64,000 bases of DNA from Falciphora oryzae (taxonomy: Eukaryota > Ascomycota > Sordariomycetes > Magnaporthales > Magnaporthaceae), in the NCBI GenBank assembly GCA_000733355.1, contig JNVV01000005.1:1323010-1387009 (forward strand), read 5' to 3'. The notes under the pieces are model-generated. The model was not told the origin of the DNA, ran no database searches, and saw only the letters and a program-made list of their open reading frames with translations. This document shows, piece by piece, positions 9,589 to 22,090 of this stretch; the stretch's first letter is position 1, and every line of letters starts with the position of its first letter. The position numbers and the translations under genes are program-made.

Positions 9589-10982
9589 TTGGAGGAAAGC
9601 AAGTGGTGACACAACATGGGATCATCTCCTCATACGTCTCCTGGCTAAAATGAAGAAATAGATGGAGGGACGATGTGCCGGTTCCAGATTTTCTAAATAG
9701 TTTCTGCTCCTTTGCGCTACGGGACTTTATAGACCATATGTGTGTGAAGCAGACTCGCCTGTTTCTCTTTGTAAACGAGGCGGAAGCACGACGAGTCTTT
9801 CGCCATGTTATCGCCCGTGGCGCAGCGTGTCGAGAACCCCGTGGCTGTCATCTGGGCCGTAGCGTCAGGCTCCTCGGCATGGCTGTGACTGCGGTGCTGC
9901 CCTCTCCGATGGCTGATCGGATCGCTCCGCCGGGTGTGGTGGCCGCTGTTGCCATTCAAGACTATCCCTGCTGCAGACGCCTTGAGCAAACGATCAGCAT
10001 CTGCATTCTTCAGCCTTTTCACCGCACTAGAGGCTAAGGAGCGTTGGTGAAAGCTTGCCGCGCCATATCGTGGCTTCTCGTTATATCTCCCTCGCTCTAT
10101 TTGTTGTTGGGTGTGCCTGGAATGGGAAGTTGGGTCCTTCTCAAAGACGAAGCTTGAAAAAACCGCCTGCTCTTCGAAAGAGGAAGAATGATGGCGAAGC
10201 GTTGGGAACATGTGTATCGGCTGCCGGGACACGAGTGTCTCGGGGTTGGCGGGAAGGAGATCTCTGGCATGGGGAGTCGACACTGAAATTACCTAAGCCT
10301 GGCTTACCTAAGGTCATGTGGTCACTCCGTTCCCTTTGCTTCTGTTGTTGCCTCCAGAAAAAACACGGCTTGCATGACTGAGGAAACGATGCTCGGACAG
10401 ACACACCCACTAAAGTACCGGCGAACTCAATGCGCGTTCAAAGATTCGATGATTCACTAAATTGAACCAAGCTCCCCGACACTATCCTATCTTTTTGATC
10501 ATATTATTTCATCATCAGATATCGCTTGATAGTGTATGACCTCCGGTACGGCAATGACACCGGTTATACATGCCCCTTGAAGTCGAACCCGCAGCTAATA
10601 TATGCTCCTAATCTACCCCCGGATGTAGGGTCACGAGCGCTTCCATTTCAACAATATCACAGCCCCAGGGCAAACCTGGGGAACACAACCAGCTCGCGGA
10701 AATCGGTGTCATTGGGTTGGCAAAAGCGAATCGCCACGGTATCTAAGATGGACCCAGCTCCGAGGGCACGGCCCCCACGCAGACGGCAATGGCCTGCTTT
10801 AATGCTAATGACTGCCGGAAAATAGCGCTAACTTCCACTTCGCGAACGACGTCTATATAAAAGCTACTCTACAAGCACTAGGTAAATCCTTTCCACTGCT
10901 CTTAATCGCCAGCGTGTAATCCTCGGAGCCAATTGCTTTTTACTGTTAGAAAATGGCTAAAGTGGAGCTCAAGGCTAACCAA
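9589..10982. other. intergenic, nothing recognised
   Basis: I see no gene, RNA or repeat I can support. The stretch ends at the target site of the copia element. Confidence 0.4.
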
Positions 10983-10987
10983 ATATC

Positions 10988-11173
10988 TGTTGCACAGCGT
11001 AATGACCAAAGGTGATTTGACGTAATAGTTAATCGATTCTGTTCTGCCTCTCTGTGACCCCCCCGACAAGCGGTCTGCCAAATTTGCACTGAACACGTTT
11101 ACGGCCACACAGCTCGTGCACTATTACTAATCCGAATTACACGTGATCAAACCAATTTGCACGTGGTATAACA
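10988..11173 (-). repeat. left (3') LTR of the copia element
   Basis: 186 bp, begins TGTTGCAC on the plus strand and ends TATAACA. It matches 26060-26245 along its length with scattered, mostly transition, differences. Confidence 0.9.
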
Positions 11174-12040
11174 CATCCCCTTAGGTAACGCCTAAAGGGC
11201 GTTGCCTGGCCTTAACGGGCGCTTCCCAGGGCTGCGATATCCTTTAGGCCGGCCTTTCCGCCGGGAAATGTCTTTTCCCTCTCTTTTAAGTCGATTTCCG
11301 TCCATTTCGCCTGCTAAATTAGCTAGGAAACGTCGACAAATCCTATTTGCTGTAAAAAGTCGTTCCATTTGTGCCTAGGCAGGGCTTTGGTTAAGCTATC
11401 GGCCAATTGGCAATCCGTTAGCACGTACTCCACGGAAATTTTATTCATCCGCACCGCCTCCCTTACCTAACAGTTATATATATCTACGTACTTAAGCTGA
11501 AAGTTTATGCGGGCTTTTCTAAGCGTAACGACTCGGATAATTAACGTGTTATCACACAGGATCCAAGTAATCCAGTATCCAAATCGACCAGGTTAAGGTC
11601 GACGGGTAAAGTTGGGTATAACTCCTGCAATAGGCGAGTGATAAAAATACCCTTTTTAGCACCTTAAGAAAATGCCAGGAGCTCCGTTTCGCAAGTAAAG
11701 GTAGCCACTATAAGCTATTTGTTCGCTTTCCAGCTAATAATCCCTCCATATAGCTTAATTACGTATTTTTAGGAACTAACCCGGTTTAAGATATTATCCG
11801 CGTACGAAGCGTTTATATATACTACCAAACCATCCTAACTACTAAACGATAGCCCGAAATCCCGCGTACCTTTTAAATAATGCAAAACTCGGTTAGCGGC
11901 TTTGTGGTGGGCTGCAAAGGGATTGGTATTAAACCGGTTTAGTTTTAAAACGGCGAAAACCACGTCCGGGCGGGCCGTAATTGCTACATATAATAGCGAG
12001 CCGATTTTACGCTAATAGCTCTGGATTATAGTAACGGATG
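11174..12040 (-). pseudogene. copia pol relic: RNase H end
   Basis: Minus-strand translation gives copia-type text interrupted by stops: a GSLLYVAI..RPDVVFAV segment and ADSLTKALPRHKWNDF near the C-terminus. The frame continues, after the nested TRIM and gypsy are removed, into the RT relic at 19685. Confidence 0.75.
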
Positions 12041-12602
12041 TGTGACGAGCGTGGCGTACAACCCCGCACGCACCGTCCTAGCACCTTTATAAGTCAGCTT
12101 CAGTGACTGTGCAGACAGTCCTGAATCGTGCCTTTTTGTGGGTGTGTAGTGCATTGGGAGTGACTTATGCCGATCGTTACACTATTTAGGACTACAACCG
12201 AGGTCGCGAGTTCGATCCGCGATGGGGGGAGTTTTCTGCCCCCGGTACCTCAGGTGTAGCAACCTTACCTCTGTCGCATCTGCAACGCAACCCTCGTGGA
12301 GTAAGTCGCTTGAAGGGCGCGACCGAGGGAGACGAAACGTAAGACGTGTGCAGCTGTGGACAAGTAAGCGAGCAACCCCCTCTTATGCCACTGATTGAAC
12401 CCCGTCTTTAATTCCTGCTGTGAAGCATTAATTAAGAGACGAGGTGCAATGGGGGGGGTAGTGTGACGAGCGTGGCGTACAACCCCGCACGCACCGTCCT
12501 AGCACCTTCATAAGTCAGCTTCAGTGATTGTGCAGACAGTCTTGAATCGTGCCCTTTTGTGGGTGTGTAGTGCATTGGGAGTGACTTATGCCGATCGTTA
12601 CA
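12041..12602 (+). mobile_element. TRIM: terminal-repeat retrotransposon in miniature, 562 bp
   Basis: Two 141-bp direct LTRs (12041-12181 and 12462-12602), each starting TGTGACGAGC and ending GATCGTTACA, flank a 280-bp non-coding core. The target duplication GGATG is perfect (12036-12040 and 12603-12607). A purine-rich tract (ATGGGGGGGGTAG) sits directly before the second LTR, giving plus orientation. The core holds a T-arm-like GAGTTCGATCC near 12210. The LTRs differ at four sites that I can see, all C/T. It codes for nothing and would need enzymes in trans. Confidence 0.85.
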
Positions 12603-12609
12603 GGATGCC

Positions 12610-12987
12610 TGTAACAAGGGGTCAAAGACGGCTTGGAGAAGGATCTCTATATTGCAGATAATCTTTCTATGGGCTTAAGAGATGCTTGAGGAAGAAGGAA
12701 TCTGTAACAAGGGGTCAAAGACGGCTTGGAGAAGGATCTCTATATTGCAGATAATCTTTCTATGGGCTTAAGAGATGCTTGAGGAAGAAGGAATCTTTCC
12801 TGGAGGACATAGGAGACGGCAGGGTTTATATAAACCACCTTGTGATCCGTGCGAAGTATTGAATACATGATTCACACTGCCCCTCCGGCCTTCGGCCTTT
12901 GGGCTTCGGGGCCGTTGGGCACCTATACCGGTTCCCGGACCTTTTGTGGGGCCGATTAGGTGAGTCCACAGGTTCTTCCGTGTGACA
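12610..12987 (-). repeat. 3' LTR of gypsy with internal 93-bp tandem duplication
   Basis: The LTR proper is 12703-12987. Its first 93 bp are repeated exactly in front of it (12610-12702), so this LTR is 378 bp while its partner is 285 bp. The target duplication lies outside the extra copy. Confidence 0.9.
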
Positions 12988-13162
12988 CTATCCTCCTCTT
13001 CCTAGGGCGCGTTTCGAGACCTTTTGAAGCCCGCTTAAGGGATGCGGTTGTGCCTATATTATCTTGTGGCACGCGGGGGTCCTTAGGCTTATCGGGGTTG
13101 AGCCGATGAAAGGCAACAACGTGTTGTTTAGATCCGTCGGTATCGAAGTGCTCCTAAGGTTC

Positions 13163-16100
13163 CTACGTCCAGTCCTTTTTTCGTGGGTAATCTTCCCATC
13201 GGATAAGGTAACGAACCTTCCCGCTTGTATCCATGGAATCTATAACCTTTTCTACAACGAAATCTCCTATAACCGAGGGGGCTTCCCGCAGTACCTGGTC
13301 AGGGTCAGGTCGTGCCTGAATGCTAGAGCGGTAGGGTTTGATAAGGGACATGTGGAAAGCGTTATGGATTTTCCAGGTTTTAGGTAGGGCTAGTCGTACC
13401 GCCGTGGGAGAAATAACCTTAAGGATCCGGAAGGGCCCGAGCATTTTGGCATCGAGTTTTTTGGCGGGGCGACGGGTCTTTATGTGCCGGGCGTTTAATA
13501 TAACGAACTGTCTTTTGGTAAGGACCGGCGAGGGGCTTTTCCTTTTGTCGGCCCAATGCTTCATTCGTTCCCGGGCTTTTTCGAGGTGTTGTTTGGCTTT
13601 TTCGTGCATTTGGGTCATCTAATGCCGGTAAAGTTGGCTTGCTGGATTGCGTACTCGTCTTGGGAGAGGGGGATTATTGGAAGCTGGGTGGTACCCGTAG
13701 TTGGCGAAAAAGGGAGTAATGGAGGTATTTGCCGAGGATATATTATTATAGGCAAATTCCGCCGTGGGTAACAGCTCGACCTAGTTAGTCATTTCGTAAT
13801 TTACGAAAGACCTAAGGTAGGCTTCCAGGCTTTGGTTAAGCCTTTCGGTTTGTCTATCCGTTTAGGGATGAAAGGTAGTGCTCATTTTTGGCTTTATGCC
13901 CATTAGACGGAGGAAGTCTTTCCACAGGTGGCTTGTAAATCTGGAATCTCTATCAGAGATAATATCTAGAGGCATACCGTGCAGTCGCTAGTATTTTTTG
14001 GCGAAGATGCGGATAAGGTTATCCGACTTCTTACCCTCGATTTTGAGGGGGACGAAATGCGCCATTTTGGTAAAGGGGTCTACTATTACCCAGATTGAAT
14101 CGCACCTATCGCTTAAAGGGAGGTCCGTGATGAAGTTTATGGCCACCGTTTTTTAGGGCTGGTAATGCAGCTTTATAGGTTGTAGGGGTCCAAAGGGGGC
14201 ATGCTTTGGGGCTTTATTGCGTTGGCACTCCAGGCATCCCCTTACGTATTCCCGGACTTTTGCCTCGATATTGGGCCACTAAAAGTGCCGAGTAATTAAT
14301 TTGAGGGTTTTATCCATACCTATATGTCCAGCGACTTTTGTGTTATGTTCGGACTCGAGGATTTCCTTTTGCAGGGCCTCCGTTGGCACCCACAGTTTTT
14401 TTTTATGATAAAGGAGGCCATCCTTAACTTTTTCACCCTTTTCGGGCTTTTGGAGGCGGCTTTGGTATTCGGAATCCGATATACCAGCTTGCTTAACTTT
14501 GTTAGTAAATTCCGTAGCCCATTTTAGGATTGGAATATTGTAAAGCCGGTTTGGGGATAGGAGGAAAGAAGGTGCTTTTTGCGGTAAAGCTTTTTCCATG
14601 GGGTTATCTTTTTGTCCTTCCAGGGCCGAAATTTTTGCTGGGAAGTGTTTTTTTTGCAGGATCGTCGTAATCGGCTGATCTTTATTCCCCCTTTTTTTAG
14701 GCTTGTGCTGGGGTAATTTCGATAGCATATTAGCTTTTTTATTTTGCTTTCCTGGCCGGTAGTTGATTATAAACCAATAACCAGCTAGTTGTTGTGCCTA
14801 TTTGGCTTGCTTTCGATTAAGGATTTTGGCCGTTAGGAAATATTCGAGGTTCCGGTGATCCGTATAAACCTTTATCCGGTGCTTTGCCCTTTCGAGGTAA
14901 TGCCTCCACCTAGCGAAACAGTTGACGACCGCTAAAAGTTCTTTATCGTGGATTTCATAGTTGATTTCGGCGGGCGACATTTTGCGTGAATGGAAGGCAA
15001 CGGGGTGCAGTTTGTTGGTTTCGGGGTCCTTTTGGGATAGCACCCTTTTAAGGGTAAAGTTCGAAGCGTTTATTTCGATTTGCGCCGGAAGAAACGGATC
15101 GAAATGCCGGAGTATCGGAGGCGAAATAAAAGCGACTTTAAGAGCCTCGAAGGCCTGGTCCATTTTGGGGGTCCATCGCCATTGGCTTTTAGGCAGGGCG
15201 TTGGCCGTCGTTATAGGCCTAACGATTCCGGAAAACCCTTTAATAAACCTCCTGTAAAAGTTGGCAAAGCCGACGAACGATTGGGAGTTTTTAAGGCAGT
15301 TGGGGGTCTTTTATTGGATGATAGCATCAACTTTGTCTTTGGATATTGCGATGCCCTCGGGTCCTATTATGTGACTAAGGAACTCGACCTCGTGCACCCC
15401 CCAAACGCATTTGCGAGGGGCTACGGTTAGGTTGTGTTTGGTAAGGCGGCGAAGCATTTCCTTTACCAAACTATCGTGTTGTTCCTTGGTTTTTGCGTAT
15501 ATTAGGAGGTTATCCAAATATACGAGGAGCCCGGTATCGATGAGGTCCATAAAGATATGGTTTATTATGCTTTGGAAGGTGGCGGGGGCGTTGATAAGGC
15601 CTATAGGCATAACCGTAAATTCGAAGACGCCGTATTTGCAGCGGAAGGCCGTAAACTATTCGTGCTTTTTTTTTATCCGAATTAGGTTAAACCCAGTTTT
15701 GAGGTCGATTTTCGTTTTCCATTTGGCATTTCGAAGTCGATTTTGGAGCTCCGTAATAAGCGGGATAGGGTACCGAATCGGAATCGTTTTGGCGTTTACG
15801 TTTTTGTAGTTGACCACCACCTTTAAGGGATCGAGGGGGTCTTTCTTTTCTGCGAACATAAGGGGCGAACTGTTGGTAGTTTTGTATGGCCTGGCCCGAC
15901 CGATTCGTATTTGCTTTTCTAGCTACGGCTTTAGGACATCCAATTCCTTTTGGCTTATTGGGTATAAGGGGCTATGGGTTAATTGAGCTCCTTTTTTAAG
16001 GTGAATTTCGTGATCCCAGGGCTGATGATCGGGAAAACGGGTAGTAGCCGCTTCCGTTATAATAGGGAGAAATTCCCTAAACTTTTGTGGCACCGATTCG

Positions 16101-16630
16101 AGGCCGTCCGAATCTGCTTTGTTTACTTCCTTAAGGGAAGGAATACCGTGCCCGTATTTAATAGCGGCAATAATCGCAGGCTCGATTGTTTTTATGTTTT
16201 CCCGAAGGCGTAAGCCTTTGGGCGGCCGTAAATCCTGTGGCTTCCGTGCCCGGGGTTTGTTGCATTTCCGGCATTTGTCCGAATCCATCCGGATATCCCG
16301 AAGGTCGCGATCCAATAACCCTAGCGGTGGGTGTTGCCTTTGCTATGCGAAGGGCAGGATAATATCGCAATCTGGATCCGTAGGATTGATTTCGAACGTT
16401 TCCGTAGAATAGTGCGTTTTGTGCCGGAGGGTAACGTCGATAACTAGTTGCTTTCCGGCCTTTGGTTCGATTTTCCTTGAAAAGGAGGTTATTACGCGAG
16501 GGATAGCTTTGTTAACTAGGTGACCCGGGAGTTGCTTGGCTATTTTGTCCGATATGACCTTCGTATCGCTGCTTCCGTTTAAAAGGACCCGGACAGGTAT
16601 TTCCTTCGATCCCTTCGCCCGTATGTACAT
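13163..16630 (-). pseudogene. gypsy pol relic: protease, RT, RNase H, integrase, chromodomain
   Basis: Read from 16630 downwards. A protease segment has the active-site Asp changed to Asn (LLNGSSD, near 16570). RT pieces lie at about 15859-15311 with the catalytic YLDD changed to YLDN (near 15.52 kb). RNase H (VYTDHRNLEYFL) lies at 15163-14798 and the integrase HHCC-side text (HNTKVAGHIGMDKTLKLI) ends near 14279. The integrase C-terminus with a chromodomain (YLIRWEDYP) lies at 13618-13163. Stops and frame breaks separate the pieces. The Asp-to-Asn changes are the G-to-A direction expected from RIP on this strand. Confidence 0.85.
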
Positions 16631-16662
16631 GCGAAGGATTGGTTTTGCGAGTTTTTTATCCG

Positions 16663-19294
16663 TTAAGGGCCTTCGTGCAGCAGCGACGGTCGATGGTTGT
16701 TAACAGTCATCGTTTGATTTTGAATTTGATAGTTTAAAGATTCGTGGTTCGCTTGGGGCTTTTGAGGTGAGGCTAGCGATTTTAGCCTTTTTGGCCTGTG
16801 GCTGTTCTTCTTGTTCGTCCGTTGTAGGGCGTTTAAGAATGGATTTGGCACCGGCCGTTTTTGCTAGTGTAGGAGGGAGTTTTTTGCCGTTGGTGTCCTT
16901 TTTGGCGTAGCATTTTAACGTATGGTGCCCTTCTCTTCCGCAGCGCTAGCAGTCGGCTTTGGCCAACTTTCGTGCGTTTATATCGCGTTGTTCGATTCTT
17001 TCGAGTGCCAATTTGGTGGTAGTCCAAATGTTGTTCTTTTTGTCGGCGGCCTTTTTATCGTTGGCTTTTTTTCCGGAACGGGAGTTTGAGGATGGATTTG
17101 GGTTCTTGTTTTTGGAGCCTTTGCCGCGGCGACGGCCCGCGTTCGAGCGCTTTTGATTCGAAGCGGGCTCGTCTTTTCCCTTTTCCTTTTAGCCCGTTTT
17201 TTGCATTAAAGCTTTAATGGAGGTTTTATTTGCGAGCTTTTGTTTGTAAGTGATTTTTGCTTTTTGGAAAGCTTCGAGGAATTCGGCGTCGTCCGTAGGG
17301 ATTCGACCTTTATTGGCATATACCAAATCGGCGATACCTTCGGGTAGCGAGGATCGGACGAAATCCCGGAAGGTTGTACCGGTCCATCGGGTGGTGATAT
17401 TGTATTGCCTTAGCTCCGTTAGGTAGCCGACGATATCGCCGTTGTACTTTAAGGACCGGAGCTTTTTGGCATCAGTTCGTTCCTCGTTAGGGTCCTTATA
17501 GTGCTCCTCCAGCGACGAAGCGTATCCTTTCCAGGAATTTTAAACGTTTATGGATTCCAATGAACGTGCTTTGGCTACGTGCTATTAGAGGGCGGCTCCT
17601 TTTAGGAGGGACCCGACCCAAGTGATGCGGTGCGGGTTACCCGTGAAATTTTGGGGGCAGGCGTTTATATAAGCCTGTACTACAAACTACTAGTTTTTAA
17701 ATTTGGTGCGGTCCCTTTCGAAAGCATTGGGGGTTTTAAGTTGCATGGGGTTGATTATAAAAACCGTGCTTTAGGGAGTTCCCCTAGGGGGTTGCGAGGC
17801 CTTATCGTTTGGCGGAGAGGGTGATCGGAACAGCCGTAGCTTTCGGTTAGGAGGTCGCGGTGGCAGGTTATTATCGCTATCATCCGATTCCGAAGAGTTC
17901 GAAAAGTCCGGATTACCGGCGGGTTGTTCTTGTGTCCGTCCCGGCGTAATGCCTGTGCGGGCCTGGTTTGCTTAGGTTTGTGAATCCTTTAGGGTCTTTT
18001 CCATTTGTGCGGCTAGCAAGCCGGCGTTTGATCCGACGATCCGTTCCCGCGTTATTGAGCTTGTTTGTTTAAAAGCGGAAGGCGGAAATATATCGGTATT
18101 AATTTCGGCCCTATTTTCCTTAGTAGGGACGGGTACGTTTTGGGGAGAGCTTTGGTTTGATCCGGGTTGTTAAAACGATCGTTACAAGGCCGAAAATATA
18201 GTAGCCGATTTAGGCCGCTTTCTTTGTGCTGTAAGCCGCCGGCTTTCCCGTACGGCGTTTTTAACAAGCTGGCGAGTTTGGGCCAATATGCGTCGCTCGG
18301 CTTCGGTGAGGGCCTCGGGCGAAATATGCTCCTTGGTTAGGAGATTCTGGATTTGGGCATCCTTATCGACGGCCCAGTTAGTGACTCCCTTTTCGAAGGT
18401 GGAAAGCCGTGCTTGTAGGTTTTGCAAGTGGTTTTGTTGGGCCCGAGTAACGTTTCGAAGCTGAATTAGGGCCTTCGAACGGGTTTGTTGCTTTTTGGCC
18501 AAAGTGGCAACCGTAGCCCAAATTTGTTGTGCAAATGCCTGGCTTTTTCCGATGATCCGTTGTTGGAATGCCTTTTGTTGCTCGGCAAAAGCGATTAGGC
18601 CTTTTTTATATAAGGAGACGACGGTATTGTACGCGTGGGTGATGTGGTTGTAATGGGTCCTGATTTCGCGGATTTGTTCCCGATCGGCGAGGATTTCCTG
18701 GCTTACATTTCGGGATAGGGCCGAAATTGCTTCGTGCGTATTGATAAATTCCCGCTGGATTTTAGTCATCCAGCCCGGGGGATCCTAAAAGCGTCTTACG
18801 GATATAAGGGCTTATTGTTCGAGGGCTATACTGAAAGGGGGTGCCGAATACAGGATAAGTGCCCCTTGATTGTCGAGTATAGGGGTATTTTGACGTTCTT
18901 CCGGTGCAGACCGGGAGGGGCCTTCGGGGGCTTTTCCGGCCGCTTTTTTAGATTGGGCCGGCATCGTATCGGCAGGTATACCGGAATCGCTGGGCAAAGA
19001 AGGGGATTCCGTTGATTTTCGGGCCGGCATGTTAAAGTCGCTTGGTAAGGAAGGAGATGTCGTTGTAGACGAGATGAGGGGGTCCGGTTCCTTGTATTCC
19101 TGGGTAGCGTAAAGTCCCAAACGTATAAGGGAGATTTTCCGGCCTTTTTTGGAGTCCCGTGATTTCGCCAGGGCGATTGAGAAGGTGAAACGACCCTTTT
19201 GTATATTTTTTTCGCTTTCACCCGTTCGAGAACACCGGTGATAGTTAAAATGTTTGTGGTGTGGCCCTAGGGTTTTATTCGCTAAAGAAGGCAA
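16663..19294 (-). pseudogene. gypsy gag relic
   Basis: Minus-strand gag text in pieces. There is a Ser/Pro-rich N-terminus (19294-18812), a long Gln-rich coiled-coil segment (18769-18182), a capsid-like region with many stops (about 17.7-17.2 kb), and a basic zinc-knuckle region (17027-16833) whose Cys are partly lost. Assigned by position and composition. Confidence 0.65.
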
Positions 19295-19394
19295 TAGTTG
19301 GGGTTTGGGGGTACCGATTGATAGGGCCTTTTTAGAGTTTAGGAGGAAAGATAGTGAGGCTTTCGTTAGGGGGCAGAGCGTGAGAAAGATTATT

Positions 19395-19679
19395 TGTAAT
19401 AAGGGGTTAAAGACGGCTTGGAGAAGGATTTCTATATTGCAGATAATCTTTTTATGGGCTTAAGAGATGCTTGAGGAAGAAGGAATCTTTCCTGGAGGAC
19501 ATAGGAGACGGCAGGGTTTATATAAACCACCTTGTGATCCGTGCGAAGTATTGAATACATGATTTACACTGCCCCTCCGGCCTTCGGCCTTTGGGCCTCG
19601 GGGCCGTTGGGCACCTATACCGGTTCCCGGACCTTCTGTGGGGCCGATTAGGTGAGTCCACAGGTTCTTCCGTGTGACA
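19395..19679 (-). repeat. 5' LTR of gypsy (285 bp)
   Basis: Matches 12703-12987 with a few C/T differences. It contains a TATATAA stretch and a GC-rich ccggccttcggcc hairpin. Confidence 0.9.
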
Positions 19680-19684
19680 ATGCC

Positions 19685-20501
19685 CGTTTTTCCGCCGGAA
19701 GTAGCTTTATAGCTGTTATAGGCGTATTTAAAAGTTGAAAAGGTATCGGCTCGTTTGCTAAAGCGGCTATTTTATCGATATAACCGGCTTGGGATAAATA
19801 AATGCGTTTATTTAGTTTGTCCTTAAAAATTTGCATCCTTAAAAACCATTGCAATGGATACCCTCCGGTTATAGCGTATTTTTCTTTAAAGCCGGCGATA
19901 ACAAATTTGGCCTTTATGCGGGCAATTCGCGGGTAAACGACCAGGAAGTCGTTTATATAAATAAAAATTATAACGTTCCCTTTTTAAAAAACGCATAGTT
20001 CGTTTTGGAGGGGTTGGAAGCCTAATTTTTAAAGCCTGCTTTTTAAATTTTCCTACTAAAGTAGCGGGGACTTACGCAAACCGTATAGCGCTTTCTTAAA
20101 CCTGCAAACCTTGCCGGGGATTCGGAATCCGTTTGGCATCTTTATAAACGTTCTTTTGCGCAAAAAGGCGTAAACGAAAGCGTTAGTAACATCGTACTAG
20201 TTTACCTCCCAATCGAAAGTCGCTACGAATGCTAGCAAAATTTTAAAAAAACGCGTAGCGAAGGTGGACGCGTAAATAAACTTTCCCGATGCCACCTTTT
20301 GCTAATTACCCCAAATAATAAATCGTGCTTTAGCCTTTTAAAAACGGCCGTATTTATCAAATTTATGCACGAATACCTACATGCAATCGAACACCTGTTT
20401 TCTATAAGCCTCCATCTTATTTATTACGTCTTATAAATGCATTTGCTAATAGCTTTAAATATGAGTTCGTTATATTATTCGATAAAGTGTTTTAAATAGG
20501 T
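19685..20501 (-). pseudogene. copia pol relic: reverse transcriptase
   Basis: Minus-strand text LHWFLRMQ-like (MQWFLRMQIF) then IYLSQAGYIDKIA is characteristic of the copia RT end. It joins across the gypsy/TRIM block to the RNase H relic on the left. Confidence 0.75.
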
Positions 20502-20506
20502 GGTTA

Positions 20507-21132
20507 TATTAATATTGGGAGGTCAAATCGGGGATTTGCAGCGCAGTCACAGTGGCCAGCAGGGTCTCGGTTAGTTGGATTGGGCCCTGACAGGCGCTAT
20601 AAATAGCGCTGTCGGGGCCTTAAGCTTAGTGGGGTGAATAGGCTTGTATTGCAGTTGAGGGGCGCCAACAATCGCTTCCCTCATATACCCACCGACATCG
20701 ATCCCGCGGGTTCTCCGCCGTGGGGGCTTCCGGTGCCGCGAGCGATTTTCCGAAAAATTATTTTGTGTGGGATTTCCAAAAAATCGACCCACGGCCACCA
20801 AACCCATCTCCGCGTTGGGCCTCCAATTCTGACTTGTGCAAATTGACTCCTGACCAATTCTGTGCAGAGTAGATGTGCAGGGTAGGCGAGTCAGTGCGAC
20901 CCACAACGGCTGACTTGGGTGCTTAGGCATCCTACAGGGGCTACAGGCCACCTTCAGGCTTTCGGTAAGCGCTGTAGATGCTGTAAGCCACCCCCGGGTA
21001 CGCTATAAGCCCTGCCCGCTACTCCTGTGCACAACCCCACAACAGTACAGGGTAGATAATCTAATAAGAGTAGTACATGGTAGGTTGGGCCTATGCACCC
21101 AACCTAGGCTAAATACATTAGTTCTTTTAACA
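20507..21132. mobile_element. solo LTR, 626 bp, in the copia element
   Basis: A GC-rich block in AT-rich copia sequence. It runs from TATTAA to TTAACA with target duplication GGTTA (20502-20506 and 21133-21137). The first bases are TA where TG is expected, a G-to-A change of the RIP type. It holds a strong hairpin (CGCTAT-aa-ATAGCG) near 20590-20610. No internal retroelement genes. Confidence 0.7.
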
Positions 21133-22090
21133 GGTTATTTAAATCCCATTAACTTTTCGGCGGATTTAGCGTATTCCGTTGGTGCAAACGGTTTTCGGAT
21201 GCGAGCTTATAAATTTTTTTAGTTAATAATATTTATTATAATTCGTTAAGGCGTCGTAAACGCTTAAAGCGTGCTTTTTTTACCATTGAGGCTTTGGTTT
21301 ATAAACGCCCGTTTACGTTACCCGCACCCCCTAAAACGCGGCCCGCTTTAAAGGCTGCCATCCACTTTTAAGGTGCCGTTTGGGCCAAACTTTTTTAGGT
21401 TTTTTTTACCCCCTCGGGTATCGTTAAAACGGCAAATGCATTAGGAGATTAGACCGGATTATGCTTAGGGCTCGGATAGGTTTGCATTATTAGATTGGCT
21501 AAAAGGTGATTAGTTTTTAACATTGCGTTATAATCCACGCCCTTTTAGAAATGCTTAATAGGGGCCTACGTTTAGGTATCCTTTTTTCCGGCTGTTTTTT
21601 TGCCTAAATCCGCCTACCATTTTCTAACGGTATCGTTTTTTATAAGCTAGTTATTTGTTTCAGGGTTTAGATTCAGTACGGAATCGAATTTCGAGAAGGC
21701 ATTTATTGGTAATTTTTAAAAACGTATAGCAATTTTTTCCGATGTTAGCGAAATCTTTTTAAACGTATTTATTACATAGTTTTCGGGTTTTCCGGAATAA
21801 ACTTTTATTTCGTCGAAAAGTACGTTTTTTACGCGTATAACTTTGCTTATTGCAAGTACTTAAACCTTATAGATATTAATAAAGTCGTATCTAACGAAAA
21901 AGCTTATTATCGCTTTGGATTTAACCTTGTCCTTTTTTCGGGTTATAGCACGGGCTGCTGGGGTAAAGATAAAAACCTAGCAGCTATAAGCACGTAAATA
22001 CGTTTAACGCGATTGTTTTGCAAACGTTGCATGCCTATTTCGGTTTGCTAAATAGCTAAAGAAACGCTTATATAAGAACTGCTAATAGTA

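Larger units (their letters stand above)
12610..19679 (-). mobile_element. gypsy-type LTR retrotransposon with chromodomain, decayed
   Basis: A 7070-bp element inserted in the copia pol gene, with perfect target duplication ATGCC (12605-12609 and 19680-19684). The LTR is 285 bp (TGTAAC..GTGACA). The right LTR is the 5' one, since gag-pol reads on the minus strand, and a polypurine tract (GGAAGAGGAGGATAG) abuts the left LTR. Gene order on the minus strand is gag with coiled coil, zinc-knuckle region, protease, RT, RNase H, integrase, chromodomain, as in chromoviruses. Many stops and active-site changes show it is inactive. Confidence 0.9.

Noticed and set aside
10902..11108. Short frame with a relative at 25962-26180
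   Set aside because: Both frames are just the copia LTRs read through; the shared protein text is LTR sequence.
20571..20951. 126-codon minus-strand frame
   Set aside because: Lies inside a solo LTR; an open frame in GC-rich repeat sequence without family features.
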